Of a DNA stretch of 38,180 bases, positions 9,214 through 17,226 are shown piece after piece. How positions within the stretch are numbered: position 1 is the stretch's first letter; each line of letters begins with the position of its first letter. Origin of the DNA: Actinomycetota bacterium. Its GTDB lineage: Bacteria > Actinomycetota > Thermoleophilia > Gaiellales > Gaiellaceae. Made by a program: the position numbers and the translations under genes. The stretch covers positions 1 through 38,180 of the forward strand of contig JACCTU010000133.1 in NCBI GenBank assembly GCA_013812235.1, in the 5' to 3' direction. The notes beneath the pieces are model-generated. The model saw nothing but the letters and a program-made list of their open reading frames with translations. It did no database searches and was not told the origin of the DNA.

Positions 9214-10166
9214 CCGCGGCGTTCGCGCACGAGCTCGGTCAGCTTCGGGACGATCTGGTGGATGTCGCCGACGACGCCGAAGTCTGCGAACTCGAAGATC
9301 GGCGCGTTCGGGTCCTTGTTGATCGCGACGATCGTGCCGGAGCTCTGCATGCCGACCTTGTGCTGGATCGCCCCGGAGATCCCGCACGCGACGTAGAGCT
9401 TCGGAGCGACGGTCTTGCCTGTCTGGCCGATCTGCGTCGAGTACGGGTACCAGCCCGCGTCGACAACCGCGCGTGTCGCGCCGACGGCGCCGCCGAGCGC
9501 CTTCGCGAGCTGCTCGACGAGCGTGAAGTTCTCCGGCCCGCCGAGCCCGCGGCCGCCGGCCACGATCACGTCCGCCTCCTCGAGGTTCGGGCCCTCGCTC
9601 TCCGCGTGCGCCTGCTCGATCATCGTCGCGGCCTTGGAGTGCTCCTCCAGCTGCACGGTGGCATCCACGACCTGCGCGCTCCGGCCCGTCTCGACGGGGT
9701 CGAACGTTCCGGACCGGAAGAGGGCGAGCTTCGGACCGTCTCCCCAGCCGACGTCGACGACGACCGAGTCGCCGAGTGCCGGGCGCTTCCCGACGAGCCT
9801 GCCGTCCTGCTCCGTGAGGTCCGCGAGATCCCAGTTGAGGCCGGCGTCCAGCCGCGCCGCGAGCCCGGCCGCAACGTCCGCCGCGAGCACCGACGCCGCG
9901 AACAGCACCGTGTCGAAGCCGTGGTCGCGCACGAGCGAAGCGAGCACGTCGACGCGCGGCTGCGGCAACGGTGCGTCGAGCGCCGCATCGTCGGCGACGA
10001 ACAAATTGCTCGCGCCGTACTTGCCCGCCTGCTCGGTGAGCGAGCGCACGCCCGAGCCGACGACGACACCCGAGGCATCGCCGAGCTGCGCCGCCTTGGC
10101 GAGCACGCCCAATGCGCCCTTCTGGATCTCACCGTCGTGGTGCTCGAGAAAGACGAGCGTGCTCAC
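9210..10166 (-). CDS. etfA: Electron transfer flavoprotein alpha subunit
   Basis: FAD-binding subunit of ETF, which collects electrons from acyl-CoA dehydrogenases. The track start is too long; GTG 10166 (MSTLVFLEHHDG) gives 318 residues and overlaps the etfB stop by 4 nt (GTGA). The C-terminal FAD domain is clear: VIVAGGRGLGGPENF, GATRAVVDAGWYP, QIGQTGKTVAPKLYVACGISGAIQH, and NKDPNAPIFEFADFGVVGD. It forms a three-gene unit with etfB and ETF-QO, all joined by 4-nt overlaps, so the subunits and their quinone reductase are probably made together. Confidence 0.97.
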   Translation of the reverse strand: MSTLVFLEHHDGEIQKGALGVLAKAAQLGDASGVVVGSGVRSLTEQAGKYGASNLFVADDAALDAPLPQPRVDVLASLVRDHGFDTVLFAASVLAADVAAGLAARLDAGLNWDLADLTEQDGRLVGKRPALGDSVVVDVGWGDGPKLALFRSGTFDPVETGRSAQVVDATVQLEEHSKAATMIEQAHAESEGPNLEEADVIVAGGRGLGGPENFTLVEQLAKALGGAVGATRAVVDAGWYPYSTQIGQTGKTVAPKLYVACGISGAIQHKVGMQSSGTIVAINKDPNAPIFEFADFGVVGDIHQIVPKLTELVRERRG

Positions 10167-10918
10167 AGCAAACGCTTCTCGGCGAGGAACTCGACGATCT
10201 GCGCGGCCGCGTTGCCGTCGTCTTCGATCTTCGTCGTGTCGCCGCGCGGCGGCGGGTCGCTCAGCGCAAGCACTTCGGTCTTCGCGCCCGCTTCGACGCC
10301 GAGGTCGGCGAGCGTCAGAGTTTCCTGCGGCTTCGACTTCGCGCCCATGATCCCCTTCAGCGACGGGTAACGCGGTTCGTTGATCGCGTCCGAGACCGCG
10401 ACGACCGCCGGCAGCGGCGCCTCGATCACGTCGTAGCCGAACTCGGTCTGGCGCTTTCCGCGCGCCTTGCCGTCGGCGACGGTCAGCTCGGCGACCTGCG
10501 AGATCACGGGGGTGCGCAGACGCTCGGCAACGGCCGACCACAGGACCGCACCGTCGGCGTCGGCGGCTTGCTGGCCGAAGAGCACGAGGTCCGCTTGCTC
10601 GCGCTCGAGCACCGCAGCGAGCACGCGGCTCGTGCCGACGAGGTCCGCGCCCGCCGCCGCGTCGTCCGTGACGAGCACCGATCGGTCGGCGCCCATCGCG
10701 AGTGCCTTTCGAAGCGCGTCGGCTGCTTTCGCGGGACCCATCGAGACGAGCACGATCTCGCCGCCCCCCGCTGCGTCCTTCACTCGAAGCGCCTCCTCGA
10801 CGGCGTGCGCATCGAAGGCGTTCAAGGCTCCCTCACCTGAGCGGTCCAGCCGCATGGTTGCGCGGTCGATGCGCTTCGTACCTTCCGGCACTTGTTTGAC
10901 ACAGACAGCAATCTTCAT
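10163..10918 (-). CDS. etfB: Electron transfer flavoprotein beta subunit
   Basis: AMP-binding beta subunit of ETF. Starting at ATG 10918 (MKIAVCVKQVPEGT) it is 251 residues, the normal size; the longer track start adds an unlikely N-terminus. Marks are NAFDAHAVEEALRVKD, LVLFGQQAADADGAVLWSAVAERL and a C-terminal arm that contacts the alpha subunit. It is the first gene of the etfB-etfA-ETFQO operon. A TAGAGT hexamer 11 nt before the ATG may be its -10 element. Confidence 0.97.
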   Translation of the reverse strand: MKIAVCVKQVPEGTKRIDRATMRLDRSGEGALNAFDAHAVEEALRVKDAAGGGEIVLVSMGPAKAADALRKALAMGADRSVLVTDDAAAGADLVGTSRVLAAVLEREQADLVLFGQQAADADGAVLWSAVAERLRTPVISQVAELTVADGKARGKRQTEFGYDVIEAPLPAVVAVSDAINEPRYPSLKGIMGAKSKPQETLTLADLGVEAGAKTEVLALSDPPPRGDTTKIEDDGNAAAQIVEFLAEKRLL

Positions 10919-10929
10919 GGAGCCGTGGC

Positions 10930-10935
10930 ACTCTA
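10930..10935 (-). promoter_or_regulatory. Possible -10 of etfB operon
   Basis: Reading the minus strand, TAGAGT ends 11 nt before the etfB ATG. A transcript from it would have a leader of only about 4 nt. No convincing -35 is visible. It fits the TANNNT-near-start pattern seen at other genes in the window but is the widest spacing in that set. Confidence 0.4.
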
Positions 10936-10974
10936 ATGAAGGCACCCCGCCCGGAATCGCGAAACCGCTCCCCG

Positions 10975-11853
10975 ATGCGCCGTCTTCTCACGCCAGTCGT
11001 TCTCGCTCTCACCGCAGGGCTCGCTGCCGCGTCGGCCCCCGGCGCCGCTGTGCCCAAGGTGCCGCAACTCATCTTCCCCGTCGTCGGCAAGGCGACGTAC
11101 TTCGACGACTTCGGTGCGGCGCGCGGTCAAGGGGGACACCAGGGGAACGACCTCATGACGACGTGGCGCTCGCCCGCCGTCGCCGTCGAAGCGGGCAAGG
11201 TGAAGTTCCACACGACGTCAGCGCGCGCGGGCTGCATGCTCTATCTCTACGGCGCGAGCGGCACGACGTACCTCTACATCCATCTGAACAACGACCTCAC
11301 CGCGAAGAACGACAACAAGGGCAAGTGCGTCGCGGGGGGGTCGTACTGGAATGGCCTGAAGGACGGCGCGCGCGTCGCGGCCGGTCAGCCGATTGCGTAC
11401 AACGGCAACTCCGGCGACGCCGACCAGGCGGGGTACCACCTGCACTTCGAGGTGCATCCGGCCGGCGGGGCGGCGGTCAGTCCGTTCGCGTACCTGAACC
11501 GCGCGAAGAAGCTCCTGTTCCCGGTGCAGCCCGACGCGAACTTCACTGCAGCGCTGCGCGGCAACGTCGTCAAGGCCGACGGCGTGGCGCGGTCGCTGAC
11601 GCTGATGGTCGACCGCTTGCAGTCGTGGCCTGGTGGACTGCGCATCACAGATCTCAAGCGCACGGTCCAGCTGTCGGTCCCGCCGAGCGTCGTGATCTCG
11701 AATCCGCTCGGCGCGCTGATCGCGTCTGCTCAGCTCGCGAAGCTCAAGAAGGGCCAGCCCGCCGTTGCGTGGACGGCAATAGCGCCCGCGACGATCGAGG
11801 CTGCGCTCGGCACGCCGCTGATGCTGTCGACCGAGCGGCTCGTCATCGGCTAG
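10975..11853 (+). CDS. Secreted M23 family metallopeptidase (LytM-like)
   Basis: Probable exported peptidoglycan endopeptidase or related M23 protein. An N-terminal signal peptide (MRRLLTPVVLALTAGLAAASA) is followed by the M23 domain: the first zinc ligands in GGHQGNDL (HxxxD form) and the second motif in YHLHFEVH (HxH). YLYIHLNN supplies the central conserved histidine region. I prefer ATG 10975 because it starts a textbook signal peptide; ATG 10936 is in frame and possible, adding 13 residues. The 100-residue C-terminal part after the domain is not recognised. The TAG stop (11851-11853) lies inside the GCTAGC target duplication of the adjacent IS element; the gene is not truncated. Confidence 0.85.
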   Translation: MRRLLTPVVLALTAGLAAASAPGAAVPKVPQLIFPVVGKATYFDDFGAARGQGGHQGNDLMTTWRSPAVAVEAGKVKFHTTSARAGCMLYLYGASGTTYLYIHLNNDLTAKNDNKGKCVAGGSYWNGLKDGARVAAGQPIAYNGNSGDADQAGYHLHFEVHPAGGAAVSPFAYLNRAKKLLFPVQPDANFTAALRGNVVKADGVARSLTLMVDRLQSWPGGLRITDLKRTVQLSVPPSVVISNPLGALIASAQLAKLKKGQPAVAWTAIAPATIEAALGTPLMLSTERLVIG

Positions 11854-11854
11854 C
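11849..11854. repeat. Left target-site duplication GCTAGC of the IS481-type element
   Basis: GCTAGC directly abuts the left element end (TGTCCTGCCC). An identical GCTAGC abuts the right end at 13334-13339. This fits the NCTAGN target reported for IS481. The CTAG here holds the M23 stop on the plus strand and the left transposase stop on the minus strand. Confidence 0.88.
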
Positions 11855-12707
11855 TGTCCTGCCCATGGACGTTGTGAACGCGGCTGATCGGGGGGTGGCC
11901 TGCGATCGAGCTGTGTGGTCGCCGCGTGTTGTAGTGGTCGAGCCAGTGTGGCAGGGCGGCGGTGCGGTCGCGGTGTGAGCTGTAGACGAGCCCGTAGGCC
12001 CACTCGCGCGCCATCGTTTGGTGGAACCGCTCGACCTTGCCGTTGGTGCGCGGCCGGTACGGCTTCGTTGTTAGGTGCCGAATCTGGTAGCGGGCGAGCA
12101 GCTCGCTGACGCCGCGGCTCTTGACGTAGATCCAGGCGTTGTCGGTCATCAGTCGGCGCGCGCGGATCCCGTGGCTGGCGTAGAAGGCGAGCGCGCGCTC
12201 GAGGAAGCCGATGACGGTCACGGCGCGCTGGTTGTCGTGGACTTCGGCGTAGGCGAGCCGCGAGTGGTCGTCGACGATCGCGTGGGACGATGTCGGTACC
12301 GTCGCGGCGCTGGCGGTCCTGGCTGCGACGGTCGCCGGTGACGGTGGCCGGGTCGCTGGAAGCGGACGTACTCGCTTGTGTCCATGTGCAGCAGGTCGCC
12401 GGGGCAGGGCCACTCGTAGCTGTTGGCCGGCTCCCGCACCGGTCGCGCCGGGCGCGAGATCCCCGCGCGCTTGAGCACCTTCCACACCGTCGAGTGGCAG
12501 AAGCCGGTCGCGCCGGCGACCCAGGCGCGGCCCCCAGCCGGTCTTGCGGCGGCAGGCGCAGATCAGCTCCGCGAGCTCGGGCGCAAGCTGCCGCGGCGAT
12601 CGGCGCGGCCGGCTCGAGCGGTCGAACAGACACGACAGCGTCGCCCGCGCCTCCTCGGTCGCGTCCCGCCAGCGGTGCCACCAGCGGTGCGCCGTCGCCG
12701 GCGACAC
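11850..12707 (-). pseudogene. IS481-family transposase, frameshifted (left copy)
   Basis: The N-terminal helix-turn-helix region (SPATAHRWWHRWRDA, FDRSSRPRRSPRQL) and the C-terminal DDE core (VDDHSRLAYAE, LMTDNAWIY, NGKVERFHQTMAREW) are in one frame. The middle is not: VWKVLKRAGISRPARPVREP and YEWPCPGDLLHMD lie in a second frame and ATVTGDRRS in a third. At least three frame changes separate intact segments. Homology may extend a few codons beyond 12707. Its TAG stop lies in the flanking GCTAGC, outside the element proper: the transposase borrows the stop codon from the target. Confidence 0.85.
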
Positions 12708-13333
12708 GCTGAGCCATGGGCTTTCGCGGCGGCCACGGGCGCAACGCGAGCCGGAGCACCGCTACGAATGGCCCTGCCCGGGCGATCTGCTGCACATGGA
12801 CGTCAGCCTGTACGCGCGCTTTGAGCGCCCTGGCCATGCAGTCACCGGCGACCGCCGCTCCACCGCTGCCGAGAAGCGAGCGAAGGTCGGCTACGACTAC
12901 GCGCACGCGATCGTCGACGACCGCTCACGACTCGCCTACGCCGAGCTCCTCGACGACGAGCGCGCAACCACGGTCACCGCCTTTGTCGAGCGCGCGCTCG
13001 CCGTCTTCGCCGCGCATGGGATCGAGGCGAAGCGACTGATGACCGACAACGCCTGGGTCTACACCAAGAACCGCTCGCTGCGCGAACTGCTCGCCGCACG
13101 TCGCGTCCGCCACCTGACCACGCGCCCGCGCCGGCCGCGCACCAACGGAAAGGTCGAACGATTCCACCAGACGATGGCCCGCGAATGGGCCTACGGCCTC
13201 CGCTACCGCAGCTCTCGACACCGCGCGGCAGCCCTGCCACACTGGCTGCGCTACTACAACCAACGCAGACCACACAGCTCCCTCCGCGGCCTACCCCCGA
13301 TCAGCCGCGTTCACAACGTCTGTGGGCATGACA
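11855..13333. mobile_element. Chimeric IS481-type insertion: two head-to-head transposase remnants between 39-bp inverted ends
   Basis: The element of about 1479 bp has nearly identical inverted ends, 11855-11893 and 13295-13333 (TGTCCTGCCCATGG... against TGTCATGCCCACAG..., 3 mismatches in 39). Both ends are transposase 3' ends. The left part carries a nearly full-length but frameshifted minus-strand transposase; the right part carries a 5'-truncated plus-strand copy; they meet near 12715-12745. It is flanked by a perfect GCTAGC duplication. Neither copy looks able to make an intact transposase, so it is probably immobile unless helped in trans. The two copies differ at many residues, so they are not a fresh duplication. 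Confidence 0.85.
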
Positions 13334-13338
13334 GCTAG
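12740..13338 (+). pseudogene. IS481-family transposase, 5'-truncated (right copy)
   Basis: One open frame carries the catalytic half of the transposase: YEWPCPGDLLHMDVS, VDDRSRLAYAE, LMTDNAWVY and NGKVERFHQTMAREWAYG, then RPHSSLRGLPPISRV near the end. The D, D and E residues of the DDE triad are all present. The N-terminal DNA-binding part is absent: sequence upstream of about 12740 belongs to the oppositely oriented left copy. The track ORF starting at 12544 is therefore a chance extension. The stop TAG (13336-13338) again lies in the duplicated GCTAGC. Confidence 0.85.
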
Positions 13339-13339
13339 C
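13334..13339. repeat. Right target-site duplication GCTAGC of the IS481-type element
   Basis: Perfect copy of 11849-11854, directly after the element end (...GGGCATGACA). Its CTAG holds the right transposase stop on the plus strand and the enoyl-CoA hydratase stop on the minus strand. Confidence 0.88.
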
Positions 13340-14108
13340 GGCCGGTGAAGCGCGCGTCGCGCTTCTCGACGAACGCCGACAAGCCCTCTTTCGCATCCTC
13401 GCTCGCAAAGAGCTCGCCGAAGTGGTACGCCTCGGACGCGAGGTTGTCCGCGTGGTCGCCCTGCAGGGCGCGGTTCGCAGCGGCTTTGGCCGCCGCCAGC
13501 GCGATCGGGCTGAGCTTCGCGAGCGTGCGGGCGGTCTCGAGCGACTTCGCCATCAGCTCCTGCGGCTCGTAGACGGCGTTCACGAGCCCGTGCCGATGAG
13601 CCTCGGCAGCATCGATCGTGCGGCCGGTGAGGATCAGCTCCTTCGCGAAGCCGATCGTGGTCGCGCGCGCCAGGCGCTGGGTCCCGCCCCAGCCCGGGAT
13701 GATCCCGAGCTTGATCTCCGGCTGGCCGAGCTTCGCCTTGGTCGAGGCGAAGCGGAGGTCGCACGCGAGCGCCAGCTCGCAGCCGCCGCCAAGCGCGAAG
13801 CCGTTGATCGCGGCGATCGTCGGCTGCGGCATCGTCTCGAGCAGCCGCGCGGCCTCGTGGCCGAGCGCGCCCCAGGCCTTCGCCTGCGTGACGTCGAGCG
13901 CGCCCATGTACTTGATGTCAGCGCCGGCGATGAACGCGCGGTCGCCGGCTCCGGTCAGCACGACCACGCGCGTGCCGGCGTCGGTCGCCAGCTTCCCGAG
14001 CTGGTCACGCAACTCCGTGAGCGTCGCGACGTCGAGAGCGTTCATCGCGTCGGGCCGGTCGACGGTCACGAGCGCGACGGCGTCGTCGCGCTCGACGAGG
14101 ATGCTCAT
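13335..14108 (-). CDS. Enoyl-CoA hydratase (crotonase family)
   Basis: Hydrates trans-2-enoyl-CoA in beta-oxidation; cytosolic. The 257-residue protein has the oxyanion-hole and CoA segment FIAGADIKYMG, the first catalytic glutamate in NGFALGGGCELALACD and the second in GQPEIKLGIIPGWGGTQRL. Both glutamates are kept, which favours true hydratase activity over other crotonase reactions. ATG 14108 lies 1 nt after the stop of the B12-binding mutase subunit, so the two are probably co-transcribed. Its TAG stop is in the GCTAGC duplication of the IS element, and the protein ends normally. Confidence 0.94.
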   Translation of the reverse strand: MSILVERDDAVALVTVDRPDAMNALDVATLTELRDQLGKLATDAGTRVVVLTGAGDRAFIAGADIKYMGALDVTQAKAWGALGHEAARLLETMPQPTIAAINGFALGGGCELALACDLRFASTKAKLGQPEIKLGIIPGWGGTQRLARATTIGFAKELILTGRTIDAAEAHRHGLVNAVYEPQELMAKSLETARTLAKLSPIALAAAKAAANRALQGDHADNLASEAYHFGELFASEDAKEGLSAFVEKRDARFTGR

Positions 14109-14109
14109 C

Positions 14110-14505
14110 TCACGCGGGGACGCCGGCGCGCAGAAAGTCGACGATCTCGCTCGTCGGCGCCCCCGGCGTGAAGACCGCGGCGACGCCCTTGCTTTTCAGC
14201 TCAGCCGCATCGTCGCTCGGAATCGTCCCTCCCACCACCACGAGCACGTCCTCGGCGCCCTGGTCCCTCAAGCCTTGGAGGATCTTCGGGACGAGCGTCA
14301 TGTGGGCGCCGGAGAGAATCGAGATGCCGACCGCATCCGCGTCCTCCTGGATCGCGGTCTCGACGATCTGCTCCGGGGTCTGGTGGAGACCGGTGTAGAT
14401 GACCTCCATGCCGGCGTCGCGGAGTGCGCGGGCGATGATCTTCGCGCCACGGTCGTGCCCGTCGAGGCCGGGCTTGGCGATCACCACACGGATCTTGCTG
14501 GCCAC
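14110..14505 (-). CDS. Methylmalonyl-CoA mutase small subunit / cobalamin-binding protein
   Basis: A stand-alone B12-binding domain of 131 residues, the C-terminal part of methylmalonyl-CoA mutase made as a separate chain. The cobalamin motif is VIAKPGLDGHDRGAKII (DxHxxG, the histidine coordinates cobalt), followed by ISILSGAHMTLVPKI and VVVGGTIP. The track's longer frame is spurious; the start is GTG 14505 (MASKIRVVIAKPG). A TATACT hexamer 10 nt upstream is a likely -10. The catalytic subunit is at 15269-16924 on the same strand, but a divergent gene lies between them. Confidence 0.93.
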   Translation of the reverse strand: MASKIRVVIAKPGLDGHDRGAKIIARALRDAGMEVIYTGLHQTPEQIVETAIQEDADAVGISILSGAHMTLVPKILQGLRDQGAEDVLVVVGGTIPSDDAAELKSKGVAAVFTPGAPTSEIVDFLRAGVPA

Positions 14506-14515
14506 GGCTTGCGCA

Positions 14516-14521
14516 AGTATA
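14516..14521 (-). promoter_or_regulatory. Likely -10 of the B12-binding mutase subunit gene
   Basis: On the minus strand TATACT (5 of 6 to TATAAT) ends 10 nt before the GTG start at 14505. The predicted leader is about 3 nt, so the mRNA would be nearly leaderless. It overlaps the ATG of the divergent metallo-beta-lactamase gene. Confidence 0.5.
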
Positions 14522-15258
14522 TGGAGGTGAAGCTCAGAATCGTGGGGTGCTCGCCCGCCTGGCCGAACCCGGGCGGTGCGCAGTCGGGGTATCTCGTCGA
14601 GGGCGCGGAAGGACGACTCCTGCTCGACTGCGGGCCGGGCGTGCTCGCTCGCTTGCGCGAGTGGGAGGACTGGCCGCGCGTCGACGCGATCGCGATCACG
14701 CACTTTCACCTCGACCACTGGGGTGACCTCGTGCCGTGGGTGTGGGCCGCGCAGTTCGGGCCGGCGCGAGAGCTCGCTGCACCCGAGCTCTGGGTGCCGC
14801 CCGGCGGTCGCGGCTTTCTGTCGGAGCTCGGCGGTCGGCTGGGGCAGCCGCAGATGTTCGAGCAGGCGTTCGGGATGCGCGAGTTCGAGCCCGGGACCGC
14901 GTTCGAGACCGTGGGGATGGAGGTGACGCCCGAGAAGGTACTCCACTACGACCTCGACGCATACGGCTTCCGGGCGTCGGCGAACGGGTCGGTGCTCGCG
15001 TACTCGGGGGATAGCGGCCCGAACGGGGGGCTGGCGGAGCTGGCCAAGGACGCCGACCTCTTCGTCTGCGAGGCGACGCTGGCGGACGGCAACGAGGAGC
15101 GCGAGGGCCGGCCGCGGGGCCACCTCTCGGCGCGCGAGGCGGAGAGCGTCTCGGTCGCCGCGGGCGCGAAGCGGCTTCTGCTCACGCACCGCCCAGCGGA
15201 GCGAGCCCTCGACGCGCGCTTCGAGCAGGCCCGCGACGGCCTCGAGGTGGAGCTCTAG
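14521..15258 (+). CDS. MBL-fold hydrolase (RNase Z-like)
   Basis: Metallo-beta-lactamase-fold hydrolase of 245 residues. The metal motif THFHLDHWGDL (H61, H63, D65, H66) is complete, with LLLDCGPGVLARL before it, YSGDSG in the middle, and GHLSAREAE near the C-terminus carrying the late histidine. This arrangement resembles RNase Z and related cyclic-nucleotide phosphodiesterase-like proteins; the N-terminus VGCSPAWPNPGGAQSGYLV is typical of that group. Substrate unknown. The start is ATG 14521; GTG 14527 is possible. It is divergent from the mutase small subunit (15 nt between starts) and convergent with the mutase large subunit (10 nt between stops), so it splits the mutase genes. Confidence 0.87.
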   Translation: MEVKLRIVGCSPAWPNPGGAQSGYLVEGAEGRLLLDCGPGVLARLREWEDWPRVDAIAITHFHLDHWGDLVPWVWAAQFGPARELAAPELWVPPGGRGFLSELGGRLGQPQMFEQAFGMREFEPGTAFETVGMEVTPEKVLHYDLDAYGFRASANGSVLAYSGDSGPNGGLAELAKDADLFVCEATLADGNEEREGRPRGHLSAREAESVSVAAGAKRLLLTHRPAERALDARFEQARDGLEVEL

Positions 15259-15268
15259 GGCCCCGGCC

Positions 15269-16924
15269 TCAGAAGACCGGAGTCTCCCGCCAGACGCCCC
15301 AGACTTCGCGCCAGACGTCGCACATCTCCCCCATCGTGACGTACGCGCGGGCGGCGTCCAGGATCACCGGCATCAGGTTCACGTCGTCGCGCGCGGAGGC
15401 CGCCTTCAACGCTCCGAGCGCCGACTCCGCCGCCGCCGAGTCCCGCCTTCCCCTCAGCGCCTTCACGCGCTCGATCTGCTGTGGCTCAAGAGCCGGATCG
15501 ATCTTCAGGATCTCCAGCGGCTGCTCGTCGTCCAGCTGGTACCGGTTGACCCCCACGATGATCCGATGCTTCGCCTCGACCTCCGCCTGGTAGCGGAACG
15601 ACGAATCGGCGATCTCCTGCTGAAAGAAGTTCTCCTTGATCGCCTCGACGACGCCACCGAGGGCGTCGATCCGTGAGAAGTACTCGTACGCCTGCCGCTC
15701 GAGCTCGTTCGTCAGATGCTCGACGTAGTACGACCCGCCGAGCGGATCGATCGTGTTCACGACGCCGGTCTCGTGCGCGATCACCTGCTGCGTGCGCAGC
15801 GCGAGTCGCACCGCATCTTCAGTCGGCAGCGCAAGCGCCTCGTCGAACGAGTTCGTGTGCAGCGATTGCGTCCCCCCCAGCACGGCCGCGAGCGCCTCGA
15901 GCGCCGTCCGGACGATGTTCACCTCCGGCTGCTGCGCAGTCAGCGACACGCCGGCCGTCTGCGTGTGGAACCTCATCAGCCATGACCGCGGCGACTTCGC
16001 ACCAAATCGATCGCGCAGCTCGCGCGCCCAGATTCGCCGTGCCGCGCGGTACTTTGCGATTTCCTCGAAGAAGTCGAGATGCGCGTTAAAGAAGAACGAG
16101 AGCCGCGGCGCGAAGGCATCGACGTCCAGGCCGCGCTCGATCGCCCACTCGACGTACGTGAATCCGTCGGCCAGCGTGAACGCGAGCTCCTGCGCTGCCG
16201 TCGATCCGGCCTCGCGAATGTGGTACCCCGAGATCGAGATCGGATGCCACTTCGGCATCGACGTCGAACAGAATTCCACCATGTCGGTCACGAGCCGCAT
16301 CGACGGCTCGGGCGGAAAGATGTACTCCTTCTGCGCGATGTACTCCTTGAGGATGTCCGTCTGGACCGTCCCGCGGAGCTCGGACATCGGTACGCCCTGC
16401 TCCTCGCCGACCACGGCGTAGAACGCGAGCAGCACCGCCGCCGGCGAGTTGATCGTCATCGACGTCGAGACGTCGCCGAGCGGGATCCCCGCGAACAGCG
16501 TCTCCATGTCCTCCAACGAATCGATCGCGACACCTTCGCGCCCGACCTCGCCCACCGATCGTTCGTGATCCGAGTCGTAGCCCATCAGCGTCGGCATGTC
16601 GAACGCCGTCGAGAGTCCTGTCTGGCCGTGGTCGAGCAGGTACCGAAAGCGCGCGTTCGTCTCCTCTGCCGTGCCGAAGCCGGCGAACTGCCGCATCGTC
16701 CAGAGCTTCCCGCGATACATGGACGGATAGACGCCGCGCGTGAACGGATAGACGCCCGGGTAGCTCGTTTCCTCGACGTCGACGTTGTCAGCCGTGTAGA
16801 GGGCGTCGTTCTCGACCCCCGAGATCGTCGAGAAGAGCTCGCCCTCGCGCTCCGCCGTCGCCTCGTAGAGCTCCTTCCAGGCTTCGAGCTCCGAGGCTGA
16901 ACGCCGGTCTTCGGTCGTCGCCAT
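15269..16924 (-). CDS. Methylmalonyl-CoA mutase large (catalytic) subunit
   Basis: Catalytic TIM-barrel chain that, with the separate B12 subunit at 14110-14505, would interconvert methylmalonyl-CoA and succinyl-CoA. From ATG 16924 ([14 protein letters not shown]) it is 551 residues, the size of the domain without the B12 part. Marks are [103 protein letters not shown] and [16 protein letters not shown]. The split form also occurs in isobutyryl/hydroxyisobutyryl-CoA mutases, so substrate choice needs active-site comparison. A TACAAT hexamer 9 nt upstream is a likely -10. Confidence 0.94.
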   Translation of the reverse strand: MATTEDRRSASELEAWKELYEATAEREGELFSTISGVENDALYTADNVDVEETSYPGVYPFTRGVYPSMYRGKLWTMRQFAGFGTAEETNARFRYLLDHGQTGLSTAFDMPTLMGYDSDHERSVGEVGREGVAIDSLEDMETLFAGIPLGDVSTSMTINSPAAVLLAFYAVVGEEQGVPMSELRGTVQTDILKEYIAQKEYIFPPEPSMRLVTDMVEFCSTSMPKWHPISISGYHIREAGSTAAQELAFTLADGFTYVEWAIERGLDVDAFAPRLSFFFNAHLDFFEEIAKYRAARRIWARELRDRFGAKSPRSWLMRFHTQTAGVSLTAQQPEVNIVRTALEALAAVLGGTQSLHTNSFDEALALPTEDAVRLALRTQQVIAHETGVVNTIDPLGGSYYVEHLTNELERQAYEYFSRIDALGGVVEAIKENFFQQEIADSSFRYQAEVEAKHRIIVGVNRYQLDDEQPLEILKIDPALEPQQIERVKALRGRRDSAAAESALGALKAASARDDVNLMPVILDAARAYVTMGEMCDVWREVWGVWRETPVF

Positions 16925-16933
16925 CGCGGAGCG

Positions 16934-16939
16934 ATTGTA
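16934..16939 (-). promoter_or_regulatory. Likely -10 of the mutase large-subunit gene
   Basis: On the minus strand TACAAT (5 of 6 to TATAAT) ends 9 nt before the ATG at 16924, predicting a leader of only 2-3 nt. No ribosome binding site precedes the ATG (CGCTCCGCG). I see no clear -35. Confidence 0.55.
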
Positions 16940-17226
16940 CGGATGGGGAAAAAGTCGACTCCTTCGTCCACACGCCCTGTGGACGATGGCACGCCGCCGA
17001 CGCCGGCCGAGAACCACGAGGCGTTGGCTCGATGCGGGTCCGAAACCTACTCAAACCTCCCGCGGACCCCGGCTCGGCGTCGGCATCTCCACAGGGCAGG
17101 TGCTGGACCCCTTGCAGGATCCCTCGTACTGACCCACGATGACCTACATGACAGGAACCACAGTCGATGACCACCCGAACATGGTCCGCAGGCGAAACGG
17201 ATCATTCTCGTGGTGGTGACGCCGGG
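16940..17226. other. Intergenic region with a perfect 9-bp dyad
   Basis: About 290 nt between the mutase large-subunit gene and the NarL-type regulator. The clearest structure is TCGTCCACA-CGCCC-TGTGGACGA (16964-16986), a perfect 9-bp inverted repeat with a 5-nt spacer, 25 nt upstream of the mutase -10. Its symmetry and position suit a transcription-factor site. No T-run follows, so it is not a simple terminator. The rest has short stop-containing frames only. The regulator start could lie in this region at ATG 17167 instead of 17227. Confidence 0.5.

Noticed and set aside
12544-12739. N-terminal extension of the right transposase ORF in the track
   Set aside because: This stretch is the antisense of the left transposase copy; homology to the transposase on the plus strand begins only near 12740.
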